A stretch of DNA of 64,000 bases from Flectonema sp. DT1601. Lineage: Eukaryota > Euglenozoa > Diplonemea > Diplonemida > Diplonemidae. The notes beneath the pieces were generated by a model. That model saw nothing but the letters and a program-made list of their open reading frames with translations, had not been told where the DNA came from and did no database searches. The translations under genes and the position numbers were made by a program. Positions 1 through 10,192 of the stretch are shown one piece after another (position 1 is the first letter of the stretch; each line of letters begins with the position of its first letter). The DNA lies in contig OZ025781.1 in assembly GCA_964019425.1 (NCBI GenBank), forward strand, positions 1,060,501 through 1,124,500, written 5' to 3'.

Positions 1-930
1 ATTAATTTGAGGATCAGATGCATATTTTCCAGAATACGTTCCGAGATCAGTTTCCATAAGTCGTTCGTCTTCAAGTTGTACGTCAGTATGTATTGAGTTA
101 CCAAGAGCAATGCTTGCAGTATCAGTTGCTCTTCTTAATGGTGATGATACTATAGCATCGTAGAGTGACGGTTGTAATACTTTTCGAAGATGACTCGCTT
201 GTAACTTTCCATTATCACTGAGAGTGGTATCACGTTGACCTTGTAAACGGTGAATAGAATTCCAATTAGTCTCACCGTGTCTTATTAAGTGAAAAAATAC
301 TTCTTCTCCATCATCGACTATCTCTTCACCCCCCCGTTTCTTTGTCGCTGAGAGGACAGCTGAAGTCGGAGCCCAGAGAGTTCTTCCATTTCCGAATCTT
401 ATTTTAATTGTCAGAGTGCTGTCATCTATTTCTTCTACTTCACCACGCTTTCCAACATACTTCACAGCAGCTTTAATCCAAGTTAAGGATTCACATTCAT
501 AATAAGCAGTCTCTACTTGCTTTAGATCTTGAATAATACTTACCCAGTCTCCTATAGTGTAATGTTCTTTTGGAATACCGATTTCAGTCTGTTTTCGTTT
601 TCGTAATAAAGTATATAAATTACTACAACTAGACGTTGAAGATTTATATGAATCAGTTCCACTGATGGTACGAGGGAAAACTGTTTCGCTTTGTGTTGAT
701 GAAGTGCAAGCTGATAATGTACTTATGTGTCGCAGTAAGAGAGTTGGTGAACCGGTTGAATCTGAAGACTGCTGCTCCTGTAATTTTTCAATAACTGGAG
801 TGCATTCACTTTCAGCATCTTCGTACATATTCCATTGTAGTGATGTCATTCTACTAAAGTTCACTCGATCATAATCAAATCCTTTCATGTATTTACCTTT
901 TGAACACCTTCGTTTCATTTTATTATGCAT
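1..930 (-). CDS. Histidine phosphatase (RHG family) with SH3-like domain, 3' end cut by window edge
   Basis: Open without a stop from an ATG at 930 to the window edge (310 residues seen). Residues 214-224 read HLIRHGETNWN, the RHG signature of the histidine phosphatase/phosphoglycerate mutase superfamily, with His218 the expected phospho-acceptor. Further on SSPLRRATDTA is the second conserved segment of that fold. Residues about 122-193 form a separate module (IGDWV, then GKRGEVEEID and W-x-P) resembling the SH3-like repeats of Mib/HERC2 and KOW-type proteins. The first 110 residues are polar and Ser/Thr-rich. Substrate cannot be told from this: the family includes sugar-phosphate and protein phosphatases. 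The second catalytic His and C-terminus lie outside the window. ATG codons at 930 and 918 are both possible; 930 follows an AAG 15 nt upstream. Confidence 0.85.
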   Translation of the reverse strand, partial: MHNKMKRRCSKGKYMKGFDYDRVNFSRMTSLQWNMYEDAESECTPVIEKLQEQQSSDSTGSPTLLLRHISTLSACTSSTQSETVFPRTISGTDSYKSSTSSCSNLYTLLRKRKQTEIGIPKEHYTIGDWVSIIQDLKQVETAYYECESLTWIKAAVKYVGKRGEVEEIDDSTLTIKIRFGNGRTLWAPTSAVLSATKKRGGEEIVDDGEEVFFHLIRHGETNWNSIHRLQGQRDTTLSDNGKLQASHLRKVLQPSLYDAIVSSPLRRATDTASIALGNSIHTDVQLEDERLMETDLGTYSGKYASDPQIN

Positions 931-2550
931 TTACGTATCGGATAGCCTTGGTTTGGTTTTTTTATTTATTATTTGAACACAAACGTATTAATAAACTGTG
1001 ATGAGAGAGAAGATAAACCGTCTAAGTTAACTTTACACTAAGTCATATCGCTACTGCAAGACATTGAACTGCGTGTCTAAGGGGAGTAACTTGATACTGT
1101 GATTAAATATAAAGCAACTTGAAACTGGCTAAAACGAATATAGGGGTTCGGCCAAACCCCTGGTTGCAATGAAAAGAGACCAACAGTTGGTTTCGATAAA
1201 ATTCCCACATGTGCTGCTAAGGGGAGGAACGAAATCATTTTATTTTGAAAAACCCAATTCCGAACTACTACGAGGCATTAAAAAAAAAAAAAAAAAAAAG
1301 CTAAGGCAACGTTGTACGCGCTATTTGATGTAGAGAGAGAAAAGGAATAACCCGTCGCTATTGCCTACAGCAACGTGTTGTGTCTGCCATCTCTGTACGA
1401 CACCACAAACAGGTATTCTCATCTCTTCGAATTTAAAAAAAGAGGGAGAAAATGTGTATTTCTATTGGTGCTGAAAAGCAACTATAAATTTTTTTTTTGC
1501 ATGTTACTTTATGTGTGGATTATCAGACAATGTAACTTGCGAAGGTGAGGAAGGGACGGGTTAGGACCACCAACGAGAACACGAGAACACCTCCAATCTC
1601 GGACTATTTTATTAGTTTCGGCACAGGCCACCTTGTCCGGTATATATTTGAGTGTGTGTGTAAATAAATAATTAAAAAAAAATATCTTATTGACCAGCCC
1701 AACATTAAAGGGTCGAGTTCAAAACAAATAAAAAAGTAAGAAATACAACACACTAATAAAAGAAGAGGAAGGAGTTTTTTTTTTCACAGGGTGTTCGTGA
1801 GCGCGGAAACACGCGCAGGACGATCTTTAATTCGCTTTTCAACCCTCCAATTAACAATGACGTACCACAGTTTCTTTAAGTAGTCAATCACATCTCATTA
1901 AAGTGTCAACAGTCAGTAGGAGGACTCTAAAACGATAAATTATTTTCTGCTACGTTTCGAAAGAAAAAATTCAAAAAAAGGCAAATGTAAAGCAATAAAA
2001 AAAATTAAATAAAAATAAAAATAAAACGGCAAACGCTGGAAACCCTACTCCACTGACAAGCGGGTGTGGTTGTTGCATGTTAGGAAAACGTTATCCGAAT
2101 TTCCTACATACATAAAAAGTACATTAAAATAACATGAGTCTCGGCAAAGAAGCTCATCGGCACAATTAACATTTTAGTTTTTGGAGAAGGTAATATTTGC
2201 ATCAGCAATGGGCTAAATAGCAAAAAAAAAAAGGACGAAAAACACGAATTAATGCAAGTAAGTGGGAAGGAGCGAAACGATTCTATGACGAAAGTACACA
2301 TTATTAGCATTAATAAAAAAGATGAAGACTCAGATCGATGTGATGTTTAATTATCAAAAAGATTCTAATGCGGGTTGGGAGGGAGTGAACCGACTTCTTT
2401 CCTTCTCAGAAAGGAAAGAGAGTCTCATTATGGTTTCTTTTGGAGGCTATCAGTAGAATTAAAAGATTCTGTCAACTACTGAAAAGAATATTAATAAGAT
2501 TGTGTAAACAAGCGATTAATCGTGAGTAAATATTTTTACACAAACAGGCT
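931..2550. other. Intergenic, no gene; possible retroelement tail on + strand
   Basis: No convincing ORF. It holds a perfect 6-bp inverted repeat (1143-1148 with 1155-1160), a 14-nt direct repeat with one mismatch (CTAAGGGGAG-core at 1077-1090 and 1217-1230), and a 20-nt A run at 1280-1299 preceded by GGCATT. The same hexamer precedes the A tail of the insertion ending at 20045. The right part (about 1900-2550) is AT-rich and probably the 3' flank of the gene ending at 2551. Confidence 0.4.
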
Positions 2551-2976
2551 TTACGACCTGACCGCAGTAACTTTATTGATCGCACCATAACGTACCTTCT
2601 CATCGAGATATTCTTTCATCCAGTCTTTTTTTCGGTTTGCGGTCTTGTTGAGTTCTTTCGCTTCATCAGCTAGATATTGTTTTATTTCATTGCTTCCTTT
2701 GTCTTCTATGTCAGATTTTGAAGTATAAGATTTGTCGAATGCCGGATTATAGAATCCGAGGAAACGACTCAAATTAGTCCCAACCACAGCACTGTATTGC
2801 TGCTGTTCTACTTTGGATGATACACTTCTCCCAGATGAGGCAGAGCTATTACTATTTATACTGCATTCTCTGCTTCCCATATTAGAACTACATCCGCGAC
2901 TGCTGCTCGAGGCAATTGCTGCGCAACTCCTGTCTGATCCACCTCTCTTTGAGTCACTTGTTTCATTCGGCGGCAT
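2551..2976 (-). CDS. Small hypothetical protein, 141 aa
   Basis: Not recognised. Residues 1-60 are Ser-rich and low in complexity; residues 65-141 are charged and mainly helical by composition, with a KxxxDEKVRYG stretch near the end. ATG at 2976. An upstream acceptor is weaker than for most genes here: candidates are CCAG about 35-40 nt upstream and TTTTCAG at about 3043. Support is the ordered charged C-terminal half and placement in the same direction as all neighbours. It could also be the last exon of a longer gene. Confidence 0.5.
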   Translation of the reverse strand: MPPNETSDSKRGGSDRSCAAIASSSSRGCSSNMGSRECSINSNSSASSGRSVSSKVEQQQYSAVVGTNLSRFLGFYNPAFDKSYTSKSDIEDKGSNEIKQYLADEAKELNKTANRKKDWMKEYLDEKVRYGAINKVTAVRS

Positions 2977-3564
2977 TACTTGGATAGCGATGATGTAATG
3001 TAATCTGGTCTGGATGTTTGTGAAAACATTATTAACATAACTGAAAAATGATAATTAAAATGTTGTTTTTTTTTTTTTTTTTTTTTGCACATTCATTTTC
3101 TGATTTTCTGTTGAAAATAATACATTAAAGAATACAACACTTTCGCGGCTTTAATTTTTTTTTTTTTTTTTTTTCAAATCTTGACTATTAATAACAAGTT
3201 TAGACAAGAGAGAGGGAGCGAGTACTCAAAAAAATAAAAATAACTTGGGGATGGGGCGGATCTGAGGAACCAACAAAGTGGGTGAGTGTGTGGGGGATAC
3301 AAACAACGCGCTAGTGTTCATATATAAAACGTCACTAACAAGTAGGGATATTAATTTCCCTGTGGTTGTGTACTTCTCATGAATTTCATGGACCTTTTAA
3401 TTACCTTTACGGTTGGGAGTTTTTTTTGTATAATCTTTTTTTTTTTTATCTTTTTTTTTTTTTTTTTTGGTTTTCCCTTCCCTAAGGAAAAGGAAAAAAA
3501 AATAAATTTGGTACAAACAAATAATTCAGGCAACAATAAAGATGCCGACTACTTCTCACCTTCT

Positions 3565-3897
3565 CTAGTAGAGAACTCTTCTTGGGCTTCCAGCAATAGC
3601 ATCGTAGTAGTAGGTAGACGTGTAAAGTGGACTAGTGTAGTACGAGTCCGCAGCAACACGAGCACGTCTGATGGAAGCCTCAGTATTAAGTCTCGAGATC
3701 GTCAACTCAGTCTCAGCACGGGCACGTCTGATCGACGCGTCAGCAGCAGCGTTAGCTACGGCAACTTCTGCGTTGGCAACACGAGCTCTGTAATCGACAT
3801 CATACACACTGCTCAAATAATCAGATGTGCTGGTGTATGGGTAGATGTAGGTCGATGGAAGAGAGTAGGCGGATGGAAGGTACGAGTAAACGGACAT
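3565..3897 (-). CDS. Tyr/Ala-rich small protein, copy A (110 aa)
   Basis: Not recognised as a known family. Start chosen at ATG 3897 because a pyrimidine-rich acceptor (ATTCTTTCCAG) lies about 40 nt upstream and because homology with copy B begins at exactly this codon; the longer reading to 3975 is rejected. The N-terminal 35 residues and C-terminal 25 are rich in Tyr/Ser/Pro. The centre is an Ala/Arg helix with two ASIRRAR units about 22 residues apart. Copy B (4231-4563) encodes the identical protein with one synonymous base change. A structural role, for example cytoskeletal, is possible but is a guess. Confidence 0.8.
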   Translation of the reverse strand: MSVYSYLPSAYSLPSTYIYPYTSTSDYLSSVYDVDYRARVANAEVAVANAAADASIRRARAETELTISRLNTEASIRRARVAADSYYTSPLYTSTYYYDAIAGSPRRVLY

Positions 3898-4230
3898 TTT
3901 CGTGAAGTTTTTGTTGTGTGTTTGCGAAGAAAAGCTGGAAAGAATTAAAGCTAAACATGTACCACTGTAGTCCAAACCGCTTAAATAGTTCCATCCTTTA
4001 TAAACTTATTCAGGAACATCACAAATACCAAAGGGGTACTTCAGTACTGGAATAGGGAGGTAAACTGGGGTTGGGAGGGATACAAACAATCTCATCGCTC
4101 ATAGAGAACTGCGATGGTTTTTCTGTTTTAACATTGGTTTTTTTTCTTCTTTTTTTTTTTTTTTTTTTAAATTTTTTTTTTTTTTTCTTTTTCAACCACA
4201 TAGTTGTATTAGAATATAAAACCGATCCAC
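3898..4230. other. Spacer between the twin genes
   Basis: Non-coding spacer containing two long T-rich runs near 4140-4190. It shows no clear similarity to the flank on the other side of either copy, so the duplicated block does not extend into it. Confidence 0.5.
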
Positions 4231-4563
4231 CTAATAGAGAACTCTTCTTGGGCTTCCAGCAATAGCATCGTAGTAGTAGGTAGATGTGTAAAGTGGACTA
4301 GTGTAGTACGAGTCCGCAGCAACACGAGCACGTCTGATGGAAGCCTCAGTATTAAGTCTCGAGATCGTCAACTCAGTCTCAGCACGGGCACGTCTGATCG
4401 ACGCGTCAGCAGCAGCGTTAGCTACGGCAACTTCTGCGTTGGCAACACGAGCTCTGTAATCGACATCATACACACTGCTCAAATAATCAGATGTGCTGGT
4501 GTATGGGTAGATGTAGGTCGATGGAAGAGAGTAGGCGGATGGAAGGTACGAGTAAACGGACAT
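4231..4563 (-). CDS. Tyr/Ala-rich small protein, copy B (110 aa)
   Basis: Protein identical to copy A (3565-3897). By eye the two 333-nt reading frames differ at one position, a C/T near 3620 versus 4286, while sequences just outside start and stop are unrelated. The start at 4563 is preceded by a TTCTGACTTCAG acceptor about 28 nt upstream; the in-frame extension to 4746 would run through it and is rejected. Function unknown. Confidence 0.8.
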   Translation of the reverse strand: MSVYSYLPSAYSLPSTYIYPYTSTSDYLSSVYDVDYRARVANAEVAVANAAADASIRRARAETELTISRLNTEASIRRARVAADSYYTSPLYTSTYYYDAIAGSPRRVLY

Positions 4564-4834
4564 TGTTTTAGAAGTAAGGCGAAAAAAGGCTGAAGTCAGA
4601 AAGAATAATAAAACAACACCCACTATTACTGACTCCTTATGATTACAACAGATCAACTTTACACGAGTTTTTTCACCTGTTAAAGAAAAGGAAATAACTA
4701 GTATTCTTACCGACAACGCTTTCCACCCAAAAATGCTATCGGGCAAAAACTATAACAATATGCCTTAGATGAAGGAAGGGATACCAGTTAGATATTATCG
4801 ATTCAATTGTCACGTAGAGACTGATAAAGGTTTT

Positions 4835-6151
4835 CTAATCTCTCCATGAGATGTGAACTTCATCAGTTCTGAATCTTTGTGTTACGGTAGCGTCGTTTAG
4901 TGGTGTGGTGTAGCCATCTTGAAATTGAAGTAATCCAGTGTAAGCAATCATAGCACCATTATCAATACAGTATCTGTCATCCATTCCACATGGTTGACCT
5001 CCACGATCTGATGCCATGCTGGCTATCATTTCTTGTAAACGGAGGTTACAACCAACACCTCCAACAATTAAAACTTCATTGTTGCCACAGTGTGCCATAG
5101 CACGCTCAGTAGTTTCTACTAACATTGAAAATATGGTTTCTTGTAAACTAAAACACAAGTCTGCTGCAGTCAATCCCTCATACATCATACTCGCGGATGT
5201 TACCGCTGATGATTTTTTTGCGTGTCGTTCTCCGCTTCCGATGTTCGATCCTGCGCCTCCACCCTTTTTAATATCCTCAATATTAGCCTTGGTGATTGTC
5301 TCAGCATGAGTCAGTAAACCAGAGAGAGACATATCCATCCCCTTAACAACATACGGAAGCTCTACGAGTGTAGATCCTTTCTTAGCTAGTTGTTCAATGT
5401 TATAACCAGGAGCAGGATCGTTTGACAGGTCTAATAAGCGAGCGAATCGATCAAGACAGTTTCCAACTGCAATGTCAATTGTCTCGCCAAAAATTCTATA
5501 TCTTTGATTATTATAAGCAATTACCTGAGTATTTCCTCCAGAAACATACAACACAACGGGATCGTCACACTTTGTTACGACTCGACCCATTTCTATGTGA
5601 GCGACGCAGTGATTGACTCCTACTAATGGTTTCTTCCACAATTGTGATATTACTCTCGCTACTATGGCGCAGCTTTGGAGAGGTCCGCCCATTCCAGGTC
5701 CCTTTGTGTAACAAATACAAGAAATGTCTGCTACCTTTAGTTTAGCAACCTTCAATGATTCTTTTACCAATCCAACAATATGCTGTTGATGATGAAGTGC
5801 TGTCTCACGAGGTTGAAAACCAGTTCCTGGTGGAGTCACATACGTCTTTCGTACATTTGCGAGGATATCACCACTGGCAGTAACGATACCAACTCCTACC
5901 TATATTTTTTTTGCATTTAACAAGTATTGTAAGAACGAAAAAAAGAATGTTGGGCAGCACACGTAAACCTCCTTTAGCTTTGTCAGTTAAAGTCGGTTCA
6001 CGGTTTCGTGACACAAACAAAAAAATCATTTTCTGTATAGTTTAAGATAAAGCCAATTCTTTTTTTTTTTTTTTTTTTTCGATTTCAAACTTAGAGAGTT
6101 TTAGCGAAAACATACCTTATTTGCACTTCCTTCTATCCCTAAGGCGATCAT
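4835..6151 (-). CDS. KAE1: Kae1/OSGEP tRNA N6-threonylcarbamoyladenosine transferase, 2 exons
   Basis: Catalytic subunit of the KEOPS complex, which places t6A at position 37 of ANN-decoding tRNAs. Exons: complement(6116..6151), only 12 codons ([12 protein letters not shown]), and complement(4835..5899), joined at phase 0 across an intron opening GTATGT and closing ATATAG. Spliced length 366 aa. His109, His113 ([11 protein letters not shown]), Tyr130 (YVSGGNTQV) and Asp325 ([12 protein letters not shown]) match the metal/ATP-site residues of human OSGEP, with the first three at the same numbers. It is about 31 residues longer than OSGEP because of a Gly/Ser/Lys-rich insertion near residues 215-250. 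No mitochondrial presequence is seen, favouring cytosolic Kae1 over Qri7. A TTCCTAG acceptor lies 17 nt upstream of the ATG. Confidence 0.95.
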
Positions 6152-6755
6152 ATTTTTGAAGCAACTCACTAGGAAGGTTAATAAAATAAAAAAAATATTA
6201 AAACACTTCACTTAATAAGAACTAACAATGTATATAATTCTGCATATCGATTCAATTAAAACTGTTGATTGGGTAATAAAGAATAGTAACCACAATTTAA
6301 TAAAATGTAAGAAGAAAATTGCACTTTTTCAATGTCCAGTACGGTTGTAACTTCGAACTGTCTTCAAAAAATCGTATAAGGATATCACCAACGAGTGTAA
6401 ACAAAAAACTAACCAAAAAAAACATAAAGAAACTAGGCACGGGTATCAACTTGCATGTTTCTCTCCTTATTCAACGTTTTGACCAATACAGTGTAATAAT
6501 CGTAAGAAACAGCATCACCCAGTACCATAGAACAGAAAGACCAAGAGTATCGTGTAAGGAATCGTTGGCAAAAAAGAGAGGATTTCCGTTTTCCGAAGTA
6601 GTCTATTTTAAAGCCAAAGTGTGGCAGGTTACGTTTTGTACGACAGAATTTGTGTAAAACAAAAGCGGCAAATAGAAACACAAAAAAATAAATAAAATAA
6701 AATAAAAGAACATTAGATAGCCAATCAGAACTCCACAGCATCCCTTTCAGTAACG
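6152..6755. other. Intergenic, no gene
   Basis: AT-rich spacer with stop codons in all frames except short overlapping open frames that lack any domain or composition typical of coding sequence. Nothing supported. Confidence 0.4.
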
Positions 6756-7571
6756 TTATTCATGACCTGTTCTCTTTCCACAACAAACATCGAAACCTGA
6801 TGTGAGAGATCCAAACATACGAACAGTCACTACTTGCAGCCAAGATGATGATTCTTCAGGTTCTTGTTTACTACGGCGCTGTCTGGGACGTACTCGTTTT
6901 TGACTATCTTCAGAAGAGTCAGATTCAACTCTGTTACTCTTCTTCCGTTTGTTTCTGGGTCCTGTTCCCCAAGCAGAAGGTTGTGAGAAGTCTATTATCT
7001 TCGACTTTTTCTTACGAGCATTTGAAAGTGCTTCCATCTTAGCCGCAGCTACTTCTTCTTCGCGGACCATGTTGTCCATTGCTTCACGTTGCTTTTTCAT
7101 GAGGCCGACGATTTCGTGGGTTCGAGGATGGTCAATTTTTTGTACAGTCTGCCGTGCTAAAATGCAAGCAATCCTTTCTGGGTTGGTGACAGTAAAACTT
7201 CCTGAACTCTCCTCCCAAAAGAAACCTTCGAGGCATTTTCGTTGACGGGTGATAAAAATTGATTCTATGACGAATTTTCGAATGTACTTACCTCGGCCAC
7301 CAGATACCTCAATTGCTCGTTCCTCATGAAGGATGTCGTCTTTCGGATGTTTAGTTAACATACTTGTGTCACCTCCTTTTGAACAAACATCTAAACTGGG
7401 TAACCAGACTTCGATAACATCACCATCACCGTATGTAATGTCACTATGGTCAACCATTTGATATTCGTGGGTGATATCTCTCCATACTCCATCTTTCTTT
7501 ACTCGTCTACCTGTCTTGTCAAATTGCACTTCCATCCCCAGCCTCCGAAATGTTGATTTTACCTCGCACAT
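6756..7571 (-). CDS. Hypothetical basic, probably nuclear protein, 271 aa
   Basis: Not recognised. The N-terminal 90 residues look globular and beta-rich (GDGDVIEVWLPSLDV), followed by a helical charged section around 150-190. A run of basic clusters (ARKKKSK, RNKRKKS, RPRQRRSK) over about 185-245, with acidic Ser stretches between, is typical of nuclear localisation signals. The start at 7571 is supported by an acceptor (CTATTTAACAG) 14 nt upstream. Nuclear location is inferred from composition only. Confidence 0.7.
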   Translation of the reverse strand: MCEVKSTFRRLGMEVQFDKTGRRVKKDGVWRDITHEYQMVDHSDITYGDGDVIEVWLPSLDVCSKGGDTSMLTKHPKDDILHEERAIEVSGGRGKYIRKFVIESIFITRQRKCLEGFFWEESSGSFTVTNPERIACILARQTVQKIDHPRTHEIVGLMKKQREAMDNMVREEEVAAAKMEALSNARKKKSKIIDFSQPSAWGTGPRNKRKKSNRVESDSSEDSQKRVRPRQRRSKQEPEESSSWLQVVTVRMFGSLTSGFDVCCGKRTGHE

Positions 7572-8567
7572 ATTTTGTAAGAAGCTGTTAAATAGTAATG
7601 TTGTGTTAACAGATTTTTTTTAGTAAAAATTTTTTTTTTAAATAAAGTTTTTGGTATACCTTGGACCTATGTTATTATTTTTTTTTTTTTTTTTTTCTTA
7701 CAGGTAAAAAGCTTTCACGCGATTCACTGGCGACGAGTTACCCTCCTCCCTCCCCCTCTCTCCCTTTTTTTTCTTTTTTACCTATATCTAAATATGTACT
7801 ATTCTTTTATTAGAACAGTATCAATACTTTGTCTCATTTCTTGCCGAGGAATCCAACGGAAGAAAACAATAATAAAAAAAATAAAAAAAAACAGAATACG
7901 TAAAAGTATATGACAGATGAAAAACGTCGTAGTTTTTCGAATTGAAATATGAGGTAGTCCTAAAGAGAAGAGACAGAGCTGAGTTGATGTTACAACTTTC
8001 TCTTAGAAAGGACAGCATGATCTAACTGCCTTTTTTTGGATCAAGTTACCTATTTCACACTTAGTCTAATGTGAATAGTAATAAAGGGGGAAGAAGTAAT
8101 AAACGGAAAAGCATCGAAAAAAAAAATATAATATTTTGTATTATTCTCGGATACTAAAAAAAATAAAAAAAATAAAAACTCGATCAATAGACTTTGATGG
8201 TAGATAGTTGTTGTCTTAAAGAAAAGAATGAAATGGAAAAAAAAAAAAAAAAAAAAAAAAACAAGAACAAGCACACGCGTTTTTTAACAGAAAATAACTA
8301 TCAACATATAGACCCGCCAAACGGGTAAGACGAGTTTTAAAAAAATAATTTTAAGTTGGTTAATTTTTTTTTTGTTAACCATTTTCGCAAATTCTACTGC
8401 AAGAAGAACCCCACCTGATTGTTAAAGTGTCTCTGAGTAGTCAGTAAAACTCTACATGACTACATCACTCTTTTGTGCTATTTAATATTAAAATGCTACT
8501 CGCAGTTACCCTTCACAACACTAGTCAATGAATTACAGATGAACACACAGAGATGTTAATTAATCGC
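7572..8567. other. Intergenic, homopolymer-rich
   Basis: No gene. Contains a T run around 7677-7696 and a long A run around 8239-8261. Open frames here are Phe/Lys-rich by-products of those runs. Confidence 0.45.
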
Positions 8568-9743
8568 TCAGTTCAGGTTTTTAAGACCCGCTGTGCTATA
8601 CACAAACCTATCCACACTCCCGACTATCATGTTACTGACAATGACAACGAAGATGCAGAGAATTCCGTACCTGTGGGTGATGGTTTTTTTTAAGGTATAT
8701 CTTAGGTATTGCAGTAGGTGACAGAAAAAATAAAAAATAAAAAATACATACCACGACGTCGCTACTCTCAAAGTAAAAAATAAACACAAAACCCAGTAAC
8801 AAACACACACTACGTATTGTAACTTTAAGGAAATAGGTTGTTGACGCTTCTCTGAAAATGAATATTTGTTGCTGTAAAAATGCTTCAGTTTTTGTTCTTT
8901 GTGAGCAAATCGGGAGTCAAGCCAGGTAGCGAACTTATCAGCGTCTGTAGGGATGTCAGAGAGAGGGTACTTGTTTACTAAAATGTGTACTTCTTGTGGA
9001 TAGTATCCTTTCGCTAACATCATTTCACTCGGTCGTTCACCTTCTACTCTATCTTTGTATCCCATAGTTAAATCCCACAGAGTATCTGTGTTATTTCTCA
9101 TTTTCGATAACAAGTAATGGGTTCCTTTACTTCTCGGGTTCAAGACGTATTCAAATTTTTCTTTCCCGTTTTTTTCGGCAAAGTCATGCGCTCGTTTAAT
9201 GTTCTTGATACTGAGGTCAGTTCCCTCAGGGAATATCAAGCAACAAGTTGGATCACTAGTCTGATCGTAATATTGTGAAAGTAGTTTTATCTCTCCCTGA
9301 TCATCTTCCCACTTTCTTGATAGGAATATAAATCTAAAGTACGACATCGCCCATCCAAACAACGGAAGCTTTTTCAAATCTTCTTTTAGAATAATTTTCA
9401 GTATTCCAAGCTTGTTTCCTGCACATCTAATAAAAAAACTCCACAGAACCATCCAGTCAATACGAGTTCGGTGGTTACAAATAACGAATGGAATACTCTT
9501 ACCAGTAACTGCATCAGCTATGTCATCTCCGTATATGTGGATCTTTATACCTCCTATAAGCTCAAGTTGCATTGTTACAAGTATAAACCATTGAGTTTTT
9601 ACAGTATCAACCCACCAGTGAAACAGTCCTCTTGACCATGGGAATAACAGTAGTGGCAACGCTAAAGGGCATAACAATAAAGCTCCAATAGTAGCCCCAG
9701 CAAGCACCGGTAAGAGGACTGCTGCTGCGCGGATATAACCCAT
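8568..9743 (-). CDS. PlsC-type lysophospholipid acyltransferase (AGPAT5/LCLAT1-like), 391 aa
   Basis: Transfers an acyl group from acyl-CoA to a lysophospholipid at an internal membrane. Block I NHRTRID (residues 90-96) carries the His91/Asp96 catalytic pair, and FPEGTD (171-176) is the glycerophosphate-binding block III. Hydrophobic segments at about 7-35 and in the C-terminal 90 residues (three stretches after residue 300) are predicted membrane spans. Length and C-terminal spans fit the AGPAT4/5 and lysocardiolipin acyltransferase branch rather than short AGPAT1/2; the exact substrate is unresolved. Single exon. An acceptor (ACATCAACCAG, preceded by CTAAC) lies 11 nt upstream of the ATG. 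Confidence 0.9.
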   Translation of the reverse strand: MGYIRAAAVLLPVLAGATIGALLLCPLALPLLLFPWSRGLFHWWVDTVKTQWFILVTMQLELIGGIKIHIYGDDIADAVTGKSIPFVICNHRTRIDWMVLWSFFIRCAGNKLGILKIILKEDLKKLPLFGWAMSYFRFIFLSRKWEDDQGEIKLLSQYYDQTSDPTCCLIFPEGTDLSIKNIKRAHDFAEKNGKEKFEYVLNPRSKGTHYLLSKMRNNTDTLWDLTMGYKDRVEGERPSEMMLAKGYYPQEVHILVNKYPLSDIPTDADKFATWLDSRFAHKEQKLKHFYSNKYSFSEKRQQPISLKLQYVVCVCYWVLCLFFTLRVATSWYVFFIFYFFCHLLQYLRYTLKKTITHRYGILCIFVVIVSNMIVGSVDRFVYSTAGLKNLN

Positions 9744-10192
9744 CTTATTATGTGCTGGTTGATGTTAGTTTAAACGTATTATTCCATCTCTGGGAGTGAA
9801 TATTATTTTCTTGCTCATGCTTGTGTACTGTTATAGAGGCCAATAGACAATTAATTTAAATATTCCTATATCTTTCGATGGGACTTGGATAAATAAAATT
9901 AAAGGGTTAACACGCAACAAATTAGACATGAATCATTATAACTGGATTCTGTCCACACAAAATCGCATGCTTTAAATAAACTACCAGAGAAAGAAATGCT
10001 GTCAAGTCAAATTAACCCGGGGACCACGCACTACAGGTTGAGCATCCCATGCCCTGCAGGTCGTTACAGCTTGAAAACATTAATGCATTAATGGGTAACC
10101 AATAAAAATTATGTGTAGGTGTAGGGGGTGGGGTTATCAATAACCAACGCGTAAGCGTGATTTTCTGCGATTTCAGAAGGAATATCGTCATG
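9744..10192. other. Intergenic, no gene
   Basis: Short spacer with mixed composition; I see no tRNA cloverleaf elements, repeats or coding frames. Confidence 0.4.

Noticed and set aside
1143-1160. tRNA T-arm (GGGGTTCGGCCAAACCCC)
   Set aside because: No acceptor stem, D-arm or anticodon arm at the right distances upstream.
3379-3948. + strand 189-codon open frame
   Set aside because: Antisense shadow of the small Tyr/Ala-rich gene joined to a T-rich run; poly-Phe composition and no acceptor before its ATG.
6433-6741. 102-codon minus-strand frame
   Set aside because: Phe/Tyr-rich, no acceptor before the ATG, no domain; lies in a spacer.
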